This document shows positions 30,969-32,731 of a stretch of DNA of 32,731 bases, in pieces (within the stretch, counting starts at the first letter, position 1; every line of letters starts with the position of its first letter). Position numbers and translations under genes: made by a program. The DNA comes from HGM11416 sp034104345 (lineage in GTDB: Bacteria > Bacillota > Clostridia > Christensenellales > Borkfalkiaceae). The DNA lies in the NCBI GenBank assembly GCA_034104345.1, contig JAXEDY010000014.1, positions 1-32,731 on the forward strand, written 5' to 3'. The notes beneath the pieces are model-generated. The model was not told the DNA's origin and did not search any database. It saw only the letters and a program-made list of their open reading frames with translations.

Positions 30969-32618
30969 TTAATACGGGAACTGGTAATGCCAGTAGAATT
31001 CGGGACTATTCACGTCGCTTTCGTTGACTACATAACATTGCTCATAATATATACTTTCACTTTGCCAATTATCGCTTGATTTAAAAGGCCACAATCCTGA
31101 CGTGCTTGCCTGATACCTGATATCCAAAAATTTCCCCCCTTCGATTGCAGACAACGGAACCACAAACACACATTCTTTTACCGTGTATTCGTCGTTTGAA
31201 AATCCGCTTATTGTTTGTGTTTGTATTTTGGTGTTACCGTTATATAAATAAATCGACGCAGTTCCCGTTCCTTTTATTTTTACCCAGAATTTTATCACCA
31301 AAGTTTTTATTCCCAACGCTTTTAAATCGTTACCTAAATTGTTATTATTCAGCCCCACATACATCCTGTCATAATTCTGGTTCAGCGGGTCTGAATTATT
31401 TATACTATATGTTCCGTGCCTGCTTGAATTAGTTTGGTCGTATCTCCATTTTGCATAAAACGTTTTCGAACCGGTAGCGGTGGTAGATATGTTAGTTGCC
31501 GGCGTAGTTAAATTTTTATCGGTGAACCAACCTAAAAATATTAAATGCGGCGAATACGGACCGTCCGATTGCCAAAACGCCGAAACTCTCGTCATATCAA
31601 GCCCCACACCATATTCATATTCCATAGGCGCATGGTTAGATCTATTGTTATCTATAAAAACGTCTGCCGTTTTTCCTTGGAACGTTAAATTTTGATAACT
31701 TATGCTATATTTTGTTCCTTCCCACACGGCGTTCAATGTAACGTTTTTTGAAATTGTATAGGTAGAAGAAACCGCATAATCACCCCATTTAACAACGTGA
31801 TAATTGCCGTAATTTAACGCAGGTAAAGTAATAATTGTGCCGGCAATGCCTTTATACACCTTGTTGTATGAATAATGAACAGAACTTACTAACGTAACTT
31901 TAAAAATTTCTTGCCATTGCGCTGTAAATTCAACGTTGTTAGTTAACTGCAAAAATGAACCGCCGTTATATGTTTCGCCGTCATTTGACAACCAGCCCTT
32001 AAATTCGTAATCTGTTCTGGTTATTATCGGCAGGGTAAACCCGTCAAAATAATTAAACGAATGCGTTGTGTAATTGCCCGAATAACCGTCGTTCAACCTT
32101 GCAGTAAACGTTACAGGCGTCCATTTTGAGTTAATTGTTATATCCGTCGATTCATACTCGCCCCACTGTCCGCTGTCGGCAATTAAAACGCCGTTAACCG
32201 TCCAACCCGAAAATGTTGCAACTACAACGTTTTCGCTCATCGGACTATCGTAATAAGAGCCATACGCGCAATTATCCATTTTTTCTCTGCTTCTGAAATC
32301 GTTATACACGTTATTTATCGTATATCCATAGCGCGATAAACTATATGTATCGCCCGCAGATATTTGAAACGTATCAACGCTTTCGGCACCGTTATATACA
32401 TTTACAGTATACGTTTGGGCTTCTTCATCCGTTTGGACTTCTTCGCTCGTAATCGATAAACTATCTTCCACGGGCGGATTGTCATCGGTTGCCGCATACG
32501 CGTTTGAAACCTTGTTTGTCGGCGTAAAGAAAATAAAAATTGCTAAAACCAACAATGCTGCAACAATTAAAACTAACTTACTGTTAACTTTTACAAGTTT
32601 GTTCTCAATAACAAACAT
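30969..32618 (-). CDS. Secreted InlB-repeat protein with C-terminal module, 549 aa
   Basis: A signal peptide (about residues 15-42) ends at a likely signal-peptidase I site (NAYA-A). After an acidic spacer come InlB/Listeria-Bacteroides repeats (FSGWTVNG, FKGWLSNDGETYNGG, YHVVKWGDY, FLGWFTDKNL). The last 180 residues are a module nearly identical to the end of the large surface protein at 26182, also ending HYQFPY. The resemblance extends upstream through the repeats, so this gene is a paralogue of the 3' part of its neighbour. No sorting signal is seen, so attachment is unknown. GAAGGGGGAAAAGG precedes the ATG, and homopolymer runs lie further upstream. Confidence 0.88.
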   Translation of the reverse strand: MFVIENKLVKVNSKLVLIVAALLVLAIFIFFTPTNKVSNAYAATDDNPPVEDSLSITSEEVQTDEEAQTYTVNVYNGAESVDTFQISAGDTYSLSRYGYTINNVYNDFRSREKMDNCAYGSYYDSPMSENVVVATFSGWTVNGVLIADSGQWGEYESTDITINSKWTPVTFTARLNDGYSGNYTTHSFNYFDGFTLPIITRTDYEFKGWLSNDGETYNGGSFLQLTNNVEFTAQWQEIFKVTLVSSVHYSYNKVYKGIAGTIITLPALNYGNYHVVKWGDYAVSSTYTISKNVTLNAVWEGTKYSISYQNLTFQGKTADVFIDNNRSNHAPMEYEYGVGLDMTRVSAFWQSDGPYSPHLIFLGWFTDKNLTTPATNISTTATGSKTFYAKWRYDQTNSSRHGTYSINNSDPLNQNYDRMYVGLNNNNLGNDLKALGIKTLVIKFWVKIKGTGTASIYLYNGNTKIQTQTISGFSNDEYTVKECVFVVPLSAIEGGKFLDIRYQASTSGLWPFKSSDNWQSESIYYEQCYVVNESDVNSPEFYWHYQFPY

Positions 32619-32638
32619 AAACCTTTTCCCCCTTCCCG

Positions 32639-32699
32639 TTTTTTTTTTTTAAATTTTTCAGCTGTAATTGTTTAAAAATTTTAGCGTCCACCCCCCCCC
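32639..32699 (-). promoter_or_regulatory. Homopolymer-bearing upstream region of the InlB-repeat gene
   Basis: On the minus strand a run of nine G (32699-32691) lies seven bases before a possible -10 box TAAAAT (32683-32678), and a run of twelve A (32650-32639) lies in the leader. The -35 position opposite the G-run is poor (AAAAAA), so the promoter call is tentative. Confidence 0.35.
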
Positions 32700-32731
32700 G
32701 TTTTTTGTTTGAAAATAAAAAAGTTGCACCT

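Overview
The window looks like a chromosomal segment of an uncultured, Gram-positive, AT-rich clostridium-like Bacillota. This is an inference from gene content: a DnaE-type Pol III alpha subunit, a Veg protein, a YuaF/flotillin pair, a DUF1836 regulator, an M29 aminopeptidase, AAGGAG-type ribosome binding sites, and many lipobox and surface proteins of the BspA and InlB-repeat types common in gut Clostridia. No RNA gene, CRISPR array, prophage or complete transposase gene was found.

Layout. 1-1.2 kb: two small lipoprotein genes (the first cut by the window edge) behind a strong promoter. 1.36-5.0 kb: dnaE, closed by a strong terminator. 5.2-6.4 kb: a BspA-like LRR lipoprotein with its own promoter. 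6.6-10.0 kb: an FmdB-like zinc ribbon, a membrane-anchored M1-type metallopeptidase, a SpoIIQ-like M23 protein and an unknown exported protein. 10.1-13.1 kb: a degenerate dehydroquinate-synthase/Fe-ADH-like protein and a PHP-domain protein, separated by a 287-bp MITE-like element. 13.4-14.5 kb: plus-strand HU and a DUF308/HdeD-like membrane protein. 14.7-19.2 kb: a minus-strand zinc-uptake operon, in order: small Cys/His membrane protein, znuA, znuC, znuB, a YcgQ/DUF1980-like lipoprotein, a four-TM membrane protein. 19.4-22.6 kb: Veg, a tandem SANT/Myb-like protein, an acidic zinc-ribbon protein and an M29 aminopeptidase. 23.1-25.9 kb: plus-strand DUF1836 regulator, NfeD/YuaF-like protein and flotillin. 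26.2-32.6 kb: a minus-strand surface-protein locus. It holds a secreted InlB-repeat protein, a lipoprotein, and a very large lipase-LRR-InlB-repeat protein now split into three frames by two apparent single-base frameshifts.

Working together. The zinc genes form a coherent uptake unit: binding lipoprotein, ATPase and permease, plus two accessory proteins that may handle metal at the membrane. YuaF-flotillin is a known membrane-microdomain pair. The surface locus carries two copies of the same 200-residue C-terminal module, so the large protein and its smaller paralogue probably share a surface or carbohydrate-binding role.

Mobile and repeated DNA is the other theme. A MITE-like element sits upstream of one gene, and a 36-nt copy of its end supplies the stop codon of another. 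A separate 30-40 nt repeat recurs three times at the 3' ends of minus-strand genes. Three promoters carry the same 10-mer (ATGATAGAAT) as their -10 region.

Gaps over 300 bases: 996-1356 holds a promoter and the dnaE terminator; 11465-11865 is the MITE plus a hairpin; 13087-13481 holds divergent promoters; 21046-21502 holds a hairpin-rich element and a terminator; 22619-23097 holds degenerate repeats, an inverted repeat and a consensus promoter.
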